Below, piece after piece: positions 33,737 to 43,282 of a stretch of DNA of 53,705 bases. The stretch comes from Defluviicoccus sp. (GTDB lineage Bacteria > Pseudomonadota > Alphaproteobacteria > MPNO01): contig JAJEHI010000124.1 of assembly GCA_022823775.1 (NCBI GenBank), positions 1 through 53,705 on the forward strand, read 5' to 3'. The position numbers and the translations under genes are program-made. Under the pieces are notes generated by a model. The model saw only the letters and a program-made list of their open reading frames with translations, made no database searches and was not told where the DNA came from. Each line of letters starts with the position of its first letter. Within the stretch, counting starts at the first letter, position 1.

Positions 33737-35590
33737 TCAGCGCGCGTTGCCGCCGGCCTTCGGCGCGGAAAGGCCCCGGGCGATCTTGCCCTCGATGATC
33801 GCTACCAGGTCGGGCTCCGGGTCGAGGTTGAGGGCGCGGCGCCACTGAAAGGCCGCTTCCTTGCGGCGCCCGACCTGCCAGTAGGCGTCGCCCAGGTGAT
33901 CGTTTACAGTGGGGTCCAGCGGCTCCAGCTCCGCCGCGCGCTCCAGCTTCTCCACCGCGCCTTCATAGTCGCCCATCCGGTACAGCGCCCAACCCAGGCT
34001 GTCCACGATGGCCCCGCTCTGGGGCTCGAGCTCGACCGCACGTTCGATCATCCTGCGCGCGTCGTCGAGCTTGATCCCCTGGTCGACCCATGAATAACCG
34101 AGATAGTTGAGAAGATAGGGCTCGTCCGGCGAGAGCTCGAGCGCGGCGAGCAGGTCCTTCTCCGCGCGGGGCCAGTCCTTGGACCGTTCGAGCGCGATAC
34201 CGCGCGAGAAAAGCAGTCTCCAGTGCCGCGGTTCGACCTTCTCGAGTCTTTGGATCGCGGCGTCGTAGGCCTCCACCGACTCCGAAAACCGCTTCTCGTT
34301 GCGGAACAGGTCGCCGAGCGTCGCCAGAGCGTCCGTCCGCTCCGGCCGCTCCGCGGCCATTCGGCGCAGCGCCCGGATCGCTTCGTCGTCCCTGCCGAGC
34401 CTCGAGAGAGCGCCCGCGCGCCGAAGCCTGGCCGACCAGGACAACGGCGAAGCCCTGTCGACCCGCGCATAGGCCCTTATCGCGCTCTCGTCGTATCCCG
34501 CCGATTCGAAAATCCGCCCGACGAGAACGCGGGCGGACGGAAAGTCGGGTCGCAGGTCGAGCGCCAGCTGCCCGTAAATCAGGGCCAACTCCGTCGATCT
34601 CGCCCTCATGGACAGGCTGGCGGCGTTGAAGAACACCTCGGCCGCACCCTCGATACCGTCGGCCACGACCCGTTCTGGCGACTTGCCCGCAAGGAGTTCC
34701 GCGAGCTCGCCTTCGATCAGGGAAGAACGGTCGCGGTCGGCGAGGAAAGCGCGGAAATGCCGTTCCGCTTCGGCGGCGTCGCCGTTCCGCCGGAAGAACG
34801 AGCCTATCGCCTGGACGAAACGGGCCGAGGGCTGCCGCATCTCTTCCGCGGCTGCGAGATAATGACGCCTCGCCTCTTCCGGCCGGTCCGCGAGGTCCAG
34901 GATCAGAGCGGTATGAAGGCTGCGGAAAGCTTCCGTATTGCGATTGCCGCCCGAATTGCGGAGCGTGTCGATAGCCGCATCGTGGCGTCCCGATCCGACT
35001 TCGGCCCAGGCCGAAAGCAGCGGGCCGTAAAACGGGTCGGGGCCCCGGGGCCGGATGGCCGACAGTTTCGCCCGAGCGGAGTCGAACCTGGCCGCCTTGA
35101 AATCGCCCACCGCCAGGGACAGGCTGGCGAGCGGCGCGTCTTTCTCGATCGCCAGCAGCCGGCGCGCGATCGTCCGCGCCGGATCGGCTTGCCCGCTCGC
35201 CAGCTTCGCAATCAGGGCGCGCCTCAACAGGCCCGGCTCGGGAGGCGGCACCTTGAGGGCATCGCTCATATACCGCGCCGCGGCGACGAAATCGCGCTGC
35301 CTGAATGCGTGGTGCCCGGCCAGATAGCTGCCCAGCTCCAGTGCGAAGCCGGCGGTCGCGCCATCCGGCGAGGTCTTCCCCGAACCGGCCGGGGTCTCCG
35401 CCGGCTGAGCGCGACTGGCGGGCGGCGCCAGCGCGGCCGCCGCCGCGAGCGCCAGGACGAAGCATGCCGCCCGCGATACGCCCCCGGCCGGCGACGTTCC
35501 GCCGGACGGAAATACCCATCCCGTCGCACGCCGTACGAGCGTCGCGGCCCTGGTCGCCCGATGGAATCGTGGCATTCGTGCGCGCGTCAT
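33737..35590 (-). CDS. Exported tetratricopeptide-repeat protein
   Basis: A 617-residue protein with an N-terminal export signal (hydrophobic CFVLALAAAAALAPPASRAQ about residues 43-62, after an unusually long basic n-region) and TPR repeats throughout. The C-terminal repeats are clear: LNYLGYSWVDQGIKLDDARR, VDSLGWALYRMGDYEGAVEK and VNDHLGDAYWQVGRRKEAAF. Proteins of this kind sit beside ispE or ETF-QO in many alphaproteobacteria and are presumed periplasmic or outer-membrane scaffolds. I took ATG at 35590, with GGGA upstream; other in-frame ATGs at 35623 and slightly downstream change only the leader. Confidence 0.85.
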   Translation of the reverse strand: MTRARMPRFHRATRAATLVRRATGWVFPSGGTSPAGGVSRAACFVLALAAAAALAPPASRAQPAETPAGSGKTSPDGATAGFALELGSYLAGHHAFRQRDFVAAARYMSDALKVPPPEPGLLRRALIAKLASGQADPARTIARRLLAIEKDAPLASLSLAVGDFKAARFDSARAKLSAIRPRGPDPFYGPLLSAWAEVGSGRHDAAIDTLRNSGGNRNTEAFRSLHTALILDLADRPEEARRHYLAAAEEMRQPSARFVQAIGSFFRRNGDAAEAERHFRAFLADRDRSSLIEGELAELLAGKSPERVVADGIEGAAEVFFNAASLSMRARSTELALIYGQLALDLRPDFPSARVLVGRIFESAGYDESAIRAYARVDRASPLSWSARLRRAGALSRLGRDDEAIRALRRMAAERPERTDALATLGDLFRNEKRFSESVEAYDAAIQRLEKVEPRHWRLLFSRGIALERSKDWPRAEKDLLAALELSPDEPYLLNYLGYSWVDQGIKLDDARRMIERAVELEPQSGAIVDSLGWALYRMGDYEGAVEKLERAAELEPLDPTVNDHLGDAYWQVGRRKEAAFQWRRALNLDPEPDLVAIIEGKIARGLSAPKAGGNAR

Positions 35591-35677
35591 GATCGTCCCG
35601 GATAGAGAAGCCGGAGTATACACGCGAAGATTCGGGCCGGGAGTCCCGCGGGCCCCGATTTTCCGGGGTTTCGCCGG

Positions 35678-37294
35678 CTACATGTTGGGATAATTCGGTC
35701 CGCCGCCGCCCTCGGGAACCACCCAGTCGATGTTCTGGCGGGGATCCTTTATGTCGCAGGTCTTGCAGTGCACGCAGTTCTGCGCGTTGATCTGCAACCT
35801 GGGCCCGAGGTCGCCTTCGGTTACGATCTCGTAGACCCCGGCGGGGCAATAGCGCTGCTCAGGGGCGTCGTAGAGCGCGAGGTTGACGTCGATGGGAACG
35901 GACTCGTCCTTCAACCGCAGATGGACCGGCTGATCCTCTTCGTGGTTGGTGTTCGATATGAAGACGGAGGAAAGCCGGTCGAAGGTGACCTCCCCGTCCG
36001 GCTTGGGGTAGTCGATCCGCGGCGCTTCGGACGCTTTTCTGAGCGAGTCGTGATCGGCGCGATGGCCGAACGTCCACGGCGCCCGACCGCGCAACAGGAA
36101 CGTGTCGATCGCGGCGTAGGCGAGACCCGCCCAAAGCCCCCAGCGGAAGGCGGGACGGAGATTGCGCACCGACCTCAGCTCCTGCCAGACCCAGCTCTCC
36201 CGCAAGGCGTCGGGATAGGCGTCGAGTTGTCGGCCGGGATCGTCTCCGCCGAGCGCCTCGAAAATCGCCTCGGCCGCGACCATCCCGCTCTTCATCGCGG
36301 TGTGGGTGCCCTTGATCTTGGGCACGTTCAGGAATCCGGCCTCGCAGCCGACGAAAACGCCGCCGGGGAAGGCGAGTCTCGGGATCGACTGGAAGCCGCC
36401 TTCGTTGACGGCACGCGCACCGTAGGCGATGCGGCGCCCGCCGGCGAAGGTGGGGCGGATCGCCGGGTGGGTCTTGAAGCGCTGAAACTCCTCGAAGGGC
36501 GACATGTGCGGGTTGGAGTAGTCGAGCCCGAGCACCAGGCCGACCGCGACCTGATTGTCCTCGAGATGGTAGAGGAAGGAACCGCCGTAGGTATCGGCGG
36601 GAAGAGGCCAGCCGAAAGAATGGACCACCCGCCCGGGACGGTGGTTGGCGGGGTCGATCTCCCACAACTCCTTGATCCCGATCCCGTAGGTCTGGGCGTG
36701 GCAGTCCCGGCCCAGATCGAAACGCTCCATCAGCGTCTTGCCCAGCGATCCGCGACAGCCCTCGGCGAACACGGTCTGGCTCGCGTGCAGCTCGACCCCG
36801 GGCTCGTGGTTCGGACCGGGCTCGCCGTCGTGCCCGAGCCCCATGTCTCCGGTAGCGACTCCCCTGACCCGTCCGGCGTCGTCGTACAGCACTTCCGCGG
36901 CCGCGAATCCCGGATAGATCTCGACGCCCAGCGCCTCCGCCTCGCTGGCGAGCCAGCGGCACAGATTGCCGAGGCTTACGATGTAATTGCCGCGATTGCG
37001 CGTTTGCGGGGGTGTCGGAAGCCGCAGCGCGGCCCCCTTGGTCAGCAGCAGGAACCGTTCTTCCTCGACGGGCGTGTTAAGCGGCGCGCCCCGCTCCAGC
37101 GCGTCGGGAAAGAGCTCGAACAGCGCGCGGGGCTCGATCACGGCGCCCGAAAGAATATGCGCGCCGACCTCGGAGCCTTTCTCGATCACGCAGACGCCGA
37201 TATCGCGGTCTTCCGCCGCGGCCAGCTGCTTCAGGCGGATCGCCGTGGAGAGCCCGGAAGGACCGGCGCCCACCACGACGACGTCGAATGGCAT
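35678..37294 (-). CDS. Electron-transfer flavoprotein:ubiquinone oxidoreductase
   Basis: The 538-residue ETF-QO couples ETF, reduced by acyl-CoA and other dehydrogenases, to the quinone pool at the inner membrane. The FAD fold opens with [37 protein letters not shown] is a family signature. The C-terminal ferredoxin domain has CPAGVYE and [17 protein letters not shown] for one 4Fe-4S cluster. A TTG at 37309 would extend it by five residues, but ATG at 37294 fits the usual start and has ACGGGAA upstream. It is divergent from the uracil-DNA glycosylase gene. Confidence 0.95.
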   Translation of the reverse strand: MPFDVVVVGAGPSGLSTAIRLKQLAAAEDRDIGVCVIEKGSEVGAHILSGAVIEPRALFELFPDALERGAPLNTPVEEERFLLLTKGAALRLPTPPQTRNRGNYIVSLGNLCRWLASEAEALGVEIYPGFAAAEVLYDDAGRVRGVATGDMGLGHDGEPGPNHEPGVELHASQTVFAEGCRGSLGKTLMERFDLGRDCHAQTYGIGIKELWEIDPANHRPGRVVHSFGWPLPADTYGGSFLYHLEDNQVAVGLVLGLDYSNPHMSPFEEFQRFKTHPAIRPTFAGGRRIAYGARAVNEGGFQSIPRLAFPGGVFVGCEAGFLNVPKIKGTHTAMKSGMVAAEAIFEALGGDDPGRQLDAYPDALRESWVWQELRSVRNLRPAFRWGLWAGLAYAAIDTFLLRGRAPWTFGHRADHDSLRKASEAPRIDYPKPDGEVTFDRLSSVFISNTNHEEDQPVHLRLKDESVPIDVNLALYDAPEQRYCPAGVYEIVTEGDLGPRLQINAQNCVHCKTCDIKDPRQNIDWVVPEGGGGPNYPNM

Positions 37295-37343
37295 CGATTC
37301 CCGTTCCAAGGCCTGCCCCGTCTCACCGCGAACCGGGCGTGTA

Positions 37344-37386
37344 TAGCACAGCCCGCCGCCTGTTTCCCGAGGCGTCGCCTGTGCTA
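37344..37386. promoter_or_regulatory. Inverted repeat in the ETF-QO / glycosylase divergent promoter region
   Basis: TAGCACAG (37344-37351) and CTGTGCTA (37379-37386) form a perfect 8-base inverted repeat with a 27-base spacer between two divergent start codons. Each arm, read toward its gene, gives TGTGCTA followed by TAC (minus) or GGG (plus), resembling an extended -10 element. The arrangement could therefore be paired divergent core promoters or a dyad operator. No matching -35 hexamers were evident. Confidence 0.42.
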
Positions 37387-37395
37387 GGGTCGGGC

Positions 37396-38187
37396 ATGGC
37401 CGTTGGCGGGGCGATCACATCGGTGCTCGCGTGGCAGATCGAGGCCGGTGCGGACGAGGCGATCGCCGAAGCGCCGTTCGACCGGTTCGCGGCCGCGTCC
37501 GAGCGGCCGCGTCGAAGTCCGGAATCCCCACCCGAGGCGCTGGCGGCGCCCGGCGGACCGGCATCGATTCCCGTTGCGGCGGGCGCCCGGGAAACCGCCT
37601 CGGCGGCAACCGACCTCGAATCCCTGAAAGCGGCTTTCGAAGCCTTCGACGGTTGCGCCCTCAAGGAGACCGCGACCAATTTCGTTTTCGCGGACGGCGC
37701 GCCGAATGCGCGGCTGATGTTCATCGGCGAGGCGCCCGGAGCCGAGGAAGACCGGCAGGGTGTGCCCTTCGTGGGTCCCGCCGGGCGGCTGCTGGATCGC
37801 ATGCTGGCCGCGATCGGCCTCGACCGGGCCGAGGTCTACATCACCAACATCCTCCCCTGGCGCCCGCCGGGAAACCGCAACCCTACCGATTCCGAAATCG
37901 CGCTTTGCCTCCCCTTCATCGAAAGGCATATTTCCCTGGTCGAACCTGCGGTGGTGGTTGCGGTGGGCGGAACCGCCGCGAAGGCTCTGCTCGACGCCCG
38001 CGAAGGCATCATGCGGCTTCGCGGCCGCTGGTTTAACTACACCGTTCCGGGTTCGGACGCCCGGATACCGCTGCGGGCAATTCTCCATCCGGCCTATCTG
38101 CTTCGCCAGCCGGCCCAGAAGAGAGACGCGTGGAACGACCTGATCGCCATCAAGAAAAAACTCGCCGAGGCCGGAACGGACGGATGA
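37396..38187 (+). CDS. Uracil-DNA glycosylase (family 4 type)
   Basis: The 263-residue protein has the family-4 UDG motif [20 protein letters not shown] (residues about 112-131), which includes the catalytic region, and the late motif [10 protein letters not shown]. These enzymes remove uracil from DNA and usually carry a 4Fe-4S cluster; candidate ligands here are the cysteines in [16 protein letters not shown], and possibly others, though only some are obvious. The first 75 residues form a variable Ala/Pro-rich leader. The start is ATG at 37396, and the stop overlaps the transglycosylase start as ATGA. Confidence 0.9.
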   Translation: MAVGGAITSVLAWQIEAGADEAIAEAPFDRFAAASERPRRSPESPPEALAAPGGPASIPVAAGARETASAATDLESLKAAFEAFDGCALKETATNFVFADGAPNARLMFIGEAPGAEEDRQGVPFVGPAGRLLDRMLAAIGLDRAEVYITNILPWRPPGNRNPTDSEIALCLPFIERHISLVEPAVVVAVGGTAAKALLDAREGIMRLRGRWFNYTVPGSDARIPLRAILHPAYLLRQPAQKRDAWNDLIAIKKKLAEAGTDG

Positions 38188-40019
38188 CAGGGTACGAACG
38201 CCGCCCCGGGTTCGCTTCGCGGGCCGTTGTCTCAGGTTTGCTGGCGGCGGGAGCTTTCCTGGCCGCGAACCCCGGACACGCGGACAAAGCCGGCACGGGC
38301 GGGGACATTGGCGAGCGCGCCGACCGCCACGTCCTGCCGCGAGTCATCGCGGACGGAGATGCGGCTCGATACCGCAGGATCTTCGGATTGCAGGAGAAGG
38401 GAAGCTGGCGGTCCGCGGATCGGGAAATCAGGAAGCTCGGCAGCCGGCTGCTCATGGGTCACGTGCAGGCCCAGCGCTACCTGCACCCGACGAAGTACCG
38501 CTCTCGCTACAACGAGCTGGAGCGCTGGCTCAGACATTATGCCGACCATCCGGAGGCGCAGCGGATTTACCGCCTCGCCTTGCGCCGCAAGGGGAAGTCC
38601 AGCCGGCGGCCGCAGCAACCGACCGCTCTCAAGCCCAGGATCAACGGAACGACCCGGTTCTCGCCGACATACGGCTACACCTCTCCCCGCCGCCGCAGCG
38701 CCGCGGCGAGGAGCGCGGTGGCGAAGCGGATCCGTTCCATCCGGTACCATGCGCACGCCGGCCGCCTCAAGCGGGCGCGCCAGATCCTGGGCTGGCGTTC
38801 CACCCGGCGCATGCTCGACCCGACCGAGACGGCCATCGCGCGCTCTCACCTCGCGAGGGGATATTTCTTCCACGGCTCGCCGGAGACCGCGCACAGGCTG
38901 TCGGCGGGTTCGGCGAAACGGGCCGGCCGTTTCATGCCGATGGCCTACTGGATCGCCGGGCTCTCGGCCTACCGGGTCGGGGAATATTCGGAAGCCGCGG
39001 CTCATCTGGAGGCCCTGGCGGACGATCCTGCCCTCTCCCCGTGGTGGGCCTCGGCCGCGGCGTTCTGGGCGGGCCGCGCCAGTCTCGTCTCCCACAGGCC
39101 GGACCGGGTGCGCTATTGGATGAACCGGGCGGCGCAGTACCCGCTGACCTTTTACGGGCAGCTCGGCGCCCGGGTTCTCGGCATGGAACGCGACTTCGAC
39201 TGGCGCATGCCGAAGCTCTCGGGAGAGCATGTGAAAATCCTCATGCGCCATCCCGCGGCCCGCCGCGCCATCGCCCTGATGCAGGTCAACGAGCACGAGC
39301 GCGCCGAGAACGAGCTGAAAGCGCTAACCTCGATCGAGGATCGCGAGTTGGGCAAGGCGCTGATGGCGCTTGCCGACATGGCCAGGCTGGCGTCGCTTTC
39401 GGTGCGAACCGTTTCGATGGTCGAGGAGGGCGACGGCGAGGCGCCGCATGCCGCGCGCTACCCGGTGCCGCGCTGGGGTCCCCGCGACGGCTTCACGGTC
39501 GACCGCGCGCTCATCTACGCGTTCATGCGCCAGGAATCCCTCTTCAACCACCGCGCCAAGAGCCACGCGGGAGCGCGCGGCCTGATGCAGCTGATGCCGG
39601 GGACCGCGGGGTTCATGACGGGCAAGCGGTTCCGCGGGGCCCGTCGCAACCAGCTCTACGATCCGGCGCTCAACATATCGATCGCCCAACGCTATATCCG
39701 CTACCTCATCGACCACAACACGGTGAAGGGCAGCGTTCTCAAGCTGGCCGCGGCCTACAACGGCGGGCCGGGAAATCTCAACAAGTGGTGGCGCCGGGCA
39801 TCGCGGCGAAAGGCGACCGATCCGCTGATCTTCATCGAGACGATCCCCGCGCGCGAGACCCGCAACTATGTCGAGCGCGTGCTCGCCAATCTGTGGATCT
39901 ACCGCAGCCGGCTGGGGCAGGACGCGCCGACGCTGGACCGGCTCGCCGCCGGCCAGGTGCCGATATACGAGCCTCTCGACGGCGACTCCAACGTGGTGGC
40001 CCGGAATGAGCGGAATTGA
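38184..40019 (+). CDS. slt: Soluble lytic murein transglycosylase
   Basis: A 611-residue periplasmic lytic transglycosylase. A signal peptide ([20 protein letters not shown], about residues 16-35) is followed by a long helical superhelix and a C-terminal SLT domain. The catalytic glutamate is Glu451 in [14 protein letters not shown], followed by [13 protein letters not shown] and AAYNGGPGN. It cleaves the MurNAc-GlcNAc bond in peptidoglycan. The N-terminal region is rich in Arg and aromatic residues. It is coupled to the glycosylase gene upstream and overlaps moaB by 14 bases downstream. Confidence 0.93.
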   Translation: MTGYERRPGFASRAVVSGLLAAGAFLAANPGHADKAGTGGDIGERADRHVLPRVIADGDAARYRRIFGLQEKGSWRSADREIRKLGSRLLMGHVQAQRYLHPTKYRSRYNELERWLRHYADHPEAQRIYRLALRRKGKSSRRPQQPTALKPRINGTTRFSPTYGYTSPRRRSAAARSAVAKRIRSIRYHAHAGRLKRARQILGWRSTRRMLDPTETAIARSHLARGYFFHGSPETAHRLSAGSAKRAGRFMPMAYWIAGLSAYRVGEYSEAAAHLEALADDPALSPWWASAAAFWAGRASLVSHRPDRVRYWMNRAAQYPLTFYGQLGARVLGMERDFDWRMPKLSGEHVKILMRHPAARRAIALMQVNEHERAENELKALTSIEDRELGKALMALADMARLASLSVRTVSMVEEGDGEAPHAARYPVPRWGPRDGFTVDRALIYAFMRQESLFNHRAKSHAGARGLMQLMPGTAGFMTGKRFRGARRNQLYDPALNISIAQRYIRYLIDHNTVKGSVLKLAAAYNGGPGNLNKWWRRASRRKATDPLIFIETIPARETRNYVERVLANLWIYRSRLGQDAPTLDRLAAGQVPIYEPLDGDSNVVARNERN

Positions 40020-40554
40020 CGACACGATTCCCTTCGCGGCGATCAACATCGCGGTGATGACCGTCTCGGATACGCGGACCGAGGACACCGACCGGTCGGG
40101 CGCGACTCTCGTCGAACGTCTGGAGAAGGCCGGCCACCGTCTGGCGGACAAGCGGATCGTTCCGGACGAGCGGACGGCGATCGAGGCGCGGCTCAGGCAG
40201 TGGATCGCCGACCCGGAAGTGGACGCGGTGATCGCCACGGGCGGAACCGGGGTCACCGGCAGGGACGTGACGCCGGAAGCCTTCGAAGCCGTGTTCGAGA
40301 AGGAAATCCCCGGTTTCGGCGAGCTGTTCCGGATGATCAGCTTCGACAAGATCGGCAGCTCGACGATCCAGTCGCGGGCGATGGCGGGCGTGGCGGGCGG
40401 CACCTACCTGTTCGCCGTGCCGGGCTCGACCGGCGCCTGCCGCGATGCCTGGGACGAGATCCTGGTCTACCAGCTCGACATCAGGCACAAGCCCTGCAAC
40501 TTCGTCGAGCTTATGCCGCGGCTCAACGAGCACCGCGCGGCGAGTTCCGCCTGA
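40006..40554 (+). CDS. moaB: Molybdenum cofactor biosynthesis protein B
   Basis: A 182-residue MoaB/Mog-family protein with the molybdopterin-binding segments VMTVSDTRTEDTDRSG, VIATGGTGVTGRDVTPEA and VPGSTGACRDAWDEIL. It adenylylates or binds molybdopterin in cofactor assembly. It overlaps slt by 14 bases and runs 32 bases past the stop of the convergent DUF2064 gene. Two molybdenum hydroxylases are encoded in the same window. Confidence 0.93.
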   Translation: MSGIDDTIPFAAINIAVMTVSDTRTEDTDRSGATLVERLEKAGHRLADKRIVPDERTAIEARLRQWIADPEVDAVIATGGTGVTGRDVTPEAFEAVFEKEIPGFGELFRMISFDKIGSSTIQSRAMAGVAGGTYLFAVPGSTGACRDAWDEILVYQLDIRHKPCNFVELMPRLNEHRAASSA

Positions 40555-41143
40555 TCCTCCAACGGGCGTAGGACTCGGCGTCGTCGACATCCTCCAGTAT
40601 GTCGAGAAATGCGACCCTCCGGCGGACGGGCACGTTCGCGCGTGTGTCCGCAAGGGCGTGCGGGCTCGACCAGCGCACACCGTCGAACAGGCCGCGCGTC
40701 GGGACGCCCGGACGCCGCCCGACCAGCCAGTAGCCTCCGTCGGCCGCCGGCCCGAAAGCCAGGTCGGCGCTTCGGAGCGCGGCGAAGGCGCTTTCGACAT
40801 GCCGCGCGCCGAGCTCGGGAATATCGCTCCCCACGATGGCGACGGGGACCATGCCGTCGCCCGCCAGAATCCGTCCCATCCTCGCGCCGAGGTCCCCCGG
40901 CCCTTGCCCCCGCCGCGGCAATCCGACGGGCCAGGGCGATCCGCCACGGGCCGACCGGTCCGGGGTGACGGCGAGAACCGTTTCCCAGCGCGGGTCGCGC
41001 CCGACCCGGCACAACAGCCGTTCGGTCGAGGCACGGTAGAAGCGTAGCGCCTCGAGCGCGCCTACCCCCGCCGCCAGGCGTCGCTTGACCGCGCCGAGCG
41101 CCGGGGCGCGAACGAACACATAGAGCCTGGGGCGCCGCCTCAT
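40523..41143 (-). CDS. DUF2064 / TIGR04282-type glycosyltransferase-like protein
   Basis: The 206-residue protein belongs to the DUF2064 family of nucleotide-diphospho-sugar-transferase-like folds. The start RPRLYVFVRAPALGAVKRRL and the central VAIVGSDIPELGARHVESAF and GPAADGGYWLVG are diagnostic. It is always paired with the TIGR04283 glycosyltransferase seen upstream, and the two overlap here as ATGA. Both families are annotated as arsenosugar-associated in some genomes, but no arsenic gene is present here. The gene extends 32 bases into the 3' end of moaB on the other strand. Confidence 0.86.
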   Translation of the reverse strand: MRRRPRLYVFVRAPALGAVKRRLAAGVGALEALRFYRASTERLLCRVGRDPRWETVLAVTPDRSARGGSPWPVGLPRRGQGPGDLGARMGRILAGDGMVPVAIVGSDIPELGARHVESAFAALRSADLAFGPAADGGYWLVGRRPGVPTRGLFDGVRWSSPHALADTRANVPVRRRVAFLDILEDVDDAESYARWRIRRNSPRGAR

Positions 41144-41862
41144 CGGTAAATGCGCGCGATGGCAGCGGGCGGAATACCCAGGAAATAGAGCCCGAGGCAA
41201 AACAGGTTGCGGCCCGAGCGGCGCAGATAGCCCGACTTCCGGTAGCGCGCCGCCGACGTGACGGCGGCGACATCCAGCGTGTCGAGCCGTCGCCGTCCGA
41301 TGCGCCGGACGAAATCGACGTCCTCCATGAGCGGAAGCGGCCGAAACCCGCCGAGCAGATCGTAGAACGCGCGTGAAATCAGCAGCCCCTGATCGCCGTA
41401 GGGGAGCCCCAGCACGGCGGTGCGCCAGGCGACCGCCGCCTCCAGCCTGCGCGCCGACCGCGCGGTGTCGTCCAGCGCGAAGCGGAATGTCGCCGCGCGC
41501 TCCCCGTTCGCGGGATCGCCGCAATAGCCGAACACCGCCTCCGCCCAGCCTTCCCCGGGCACCGTGTCGGCGTGGAGAAAGAGCAGCCAGCGACCGCGGG
41601 CCTGTCGGGCGCCCTCGGCGAGCTGGATCCCGCGGCCCGGAGGAGACGCGACGACCCTCGCACCGAGCCTTTCGGCGACCGCCGGCGTGTCGTCGGACGA
41701 CCCGCCGTCGACCGCCACGACCTCGAAGCTCCGTTCCGGTTCCGGCGCCGCGAGCGCCCGGAGCGTTTCCGGAAGCGCGGCGGCGGCGTTCAGCGCCGGG
41801 ATGACGATGCTGAGGACCGGTTGCACGCCGGGTTTCTGAAGTCTCCCCGCGGCAATGTCCAT
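41140..41862 (-). CDS. Family-2 glycosyltransferase (TIGR04283 type)
   Basis: The 240-residue GT-A-fold protein has VLSIVIPALNAAAALPETL, the DxD-like region GRWLLFLHADTVPGEGW, and an acceptor-side motif LMEDVDFVRRIGR. A hydrophobic stretch near the C-terminus (LFCLGLYFLGIPP) may contact the membrane. The TIGR04283 branch is linked by name to arsenosugar biosynthesis but is widespread. It is divergent from the radical SAM gene; the LexA box lies 12 bases upstream of its start codon as well, so either gene or both could be SOS-controlled. Confidence 0.87.
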   Translation of the reverse strand: MDIAAGRLQKPGVQPVLSIVIPALNAAAALPETLRALAAPEPERSFEVVAVDGGSSDDTPAVAERLGARVVASPPGRGIQLAEGARQARGRWLLFLHADTVPGEGWAEAVFGYCGDPANGERAATFRFALDDTARSARRLEAAVAWRTAVLGLPYGDQGLLISRAFYDLLGGFRPLPLMEDVDFVRRIGRRRLDTLDVAAVTSAARYRKSGYLRRSGRNLFCLGLYFLGIPPAAIARIYR

Positions 41863-41873
41863 AGACGAAAAAT

Positions 41874-41888
41874 GTTCTTGTTATGTTC
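41874..41888. promoter_or_regulatory. LexA operator, alphaproteobacterial type (GTTC-N7-GTTC)
   Basis: The sequence GTTCTTGTTATGTTC is a perfect match to the direct-repeat SOS box of alphaproteobacteria. It is 24 bases upstream of the radical SAM start (41913) and 11 bases upstream of the glycosyltransferase start (41862) on the other strand. Its surroundings are locally AT-rich, as expected for a promoter. Because the radical SAM product resembles spore photoproduct lyase, DNA-damage control of that gene makes biological sense. Confidence 0.85.
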
Positions 41889-41912
41889 TCATTGGCCCTG
41901 TAGGCTCTCCGG

Positions 41913-42986
41913 ATGGACTCCCCTCTCCCGGATATCCCCCGCAAGGGCCGGGGCGCCGTCAGCAACCGCGCGGGGCGCTTCGAGCCCCATACGTCCGAGG
42001 CGATCGACGACGGCTGGTTCGCCGACGATCCGCCGCCGCTCAGGACGACGCTGACGCGCGATGCGTCGAAGACGATCATCGCGCGCAACGCCTCGCCGGA
42101 CGTACCCTTCGACCGTTCGATCAACCCGTATCGCGGCTGCGAGCACGGCTGCATCTATTGCTTCGCGCGCCCGACCCACGCGTTTCTCGGCCTCTCGCCG
42201 GGGCTCGATTTCGAAACCCGGCTGTTCTACAAGCCGGACGCGGCCCGGCTGCTGGAAGACGCGCTCCACGATCCGAAATACGAATGCCGGACGATGGCGA
42301 TGGGGACGAATACCGATCCCTACCAGCCCATCGAGCGCGAATTCCGCATCACGCGTTCCATCCTCGAAATGCTGTCCGAATGCGACCATCCGGTCGGAAT
42401 CGTCACCAAGTCGTCATTGGTGGCGCGCGACATCGACATTCTGGCGCCGATGGCGGCGCGGTCGCTGGCCCAGGTGTGCATTTCGGTGACGACTCTGGAC
42501 CGCGGGCTCGCGCGCCTTCTGGAACCGCGCGCGCCGACTCCGGCCCGACGGATCGAGACGATCCGGCGTCTCGCCGAGGCCGGCATTCCGACCGGGGTGA
42601 TGGCCGCGCCGACGATCCCCGGTCTCACCGATCACGAGATGGAGGACATTCTCGAAACCGCTTTCGAGGCGGGCGCGCGGTCGGCCAGCTACATCCTCCT
42701 CCGCCTGCCGCTGGAGATCGCGGACCTGTTCGAGGAATGGCTCAAGACCCATCGGCCGGATCGTGCCGCGCGGGTGCTCGGCCTGATGCGCCAGGCTCAC
42801 GGCGGCAGGATCTACGAATCGACGTTCGGCAAGCGCATGCGCGGCCGGGGGCCCTACGCCGGGATGCTGGCCAAACGGTTCGAAGCGGCCCGCAAGCGCC
42901 TGGGATTTTCGGACAGGCGGTTCGAACTGGATACGACGCGGTTCAAACGCCCGCTTAGGCGGGGAGACCAGCTCGCGCTGTTCTGA
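41913..42986 (+). CDS. PA0069-family radical SAM protein (spore photoproduct lyase-like)
   Basis: A 357-residue radical SAM enzyme with the cluster motif CEHGCIYC (Cys76, Cys80, Cys83) within INPYRGCEHGCIYCFARP. Family segments MAMGTNTDPYQPIEREFRIT, GIVTKSSLVARDIDIL and TFGKRMRGRGPYA fit the PA0069/Rv2578c group related to spore photoproduct lyase. The chemistry is 5'-deoxyadenosyl-radical based; its actual substrate is not established. The LexA box just upstream suggests that it is induced by DNA damage. Confidence 0.92.
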   Translation: MDSPLPDIPRKGRGAVSNRAGRFEPHTSEAIDDGWFADDPPPLRTTLTRDASKTIIARNASPDVPFDRSINPYRGCEHGCIYCFARPTHAFLGLSPGLDFETRLFYKPDAARLLEDALHDPKYECRTMAMGTNTDPYQPIEREFRITRSILEMLSECDHPVGIVTKSSLVARDIDILAPMAARSLAQVCISVTTLDRGLARLLEPRAPTPARRIETIRRLAEAGIPTGVMAAPTIPGLTDHEMEDILETAFEAGARSASYILLRLPLEIADLFEEWLKTHRPDRAARVLGLMRQAHGGRIYESTFGKRMRGRGPYAGMLAKRFEAARKRLGFSDRRFELDTTRFKRPLRRGDQLALF

Positions 42987-43282
42987 CGAAGGATCTCACC
43001 GCCCCGCGCACCGGACCCCGGAGGCAACCGGCGCCATCCTCTTCGTTCCGGTATCGGAGGACGCCGGCGTTCGTCCCGGCAACAGCGCCCTTGCGGCGGC
43101 GAAATCCGACGCCTGCTTGGCGGGAGCCGAACGGCAGGAGCCGCGCGGTACCGCCGCCGCCGGGTTCGCCTATACCGTTGGGGCCGCACGGTTCGTATCC
43201 GTCGGCCGGACCGGACTCGTCCCTTTGCATTCGCGGGTGGCGTCTTGCTATGCAGGTGCCGGATCGGCAGGCGAGTTCGGGC
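42987..43282. other. Intergenic region before the SDR gene
   Basis: These 296 bases, GC-rich throughout, contain no recognisable gene, terminator or repeat. Frames that cross the region on either strand give low-complexity Arg/Pro/Gly translations and no family resemblance. If an upstream ATG at 43250 were used the SDR protein would gain 11 residues. No promoter elements are obvious. Confidence 0.4.
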
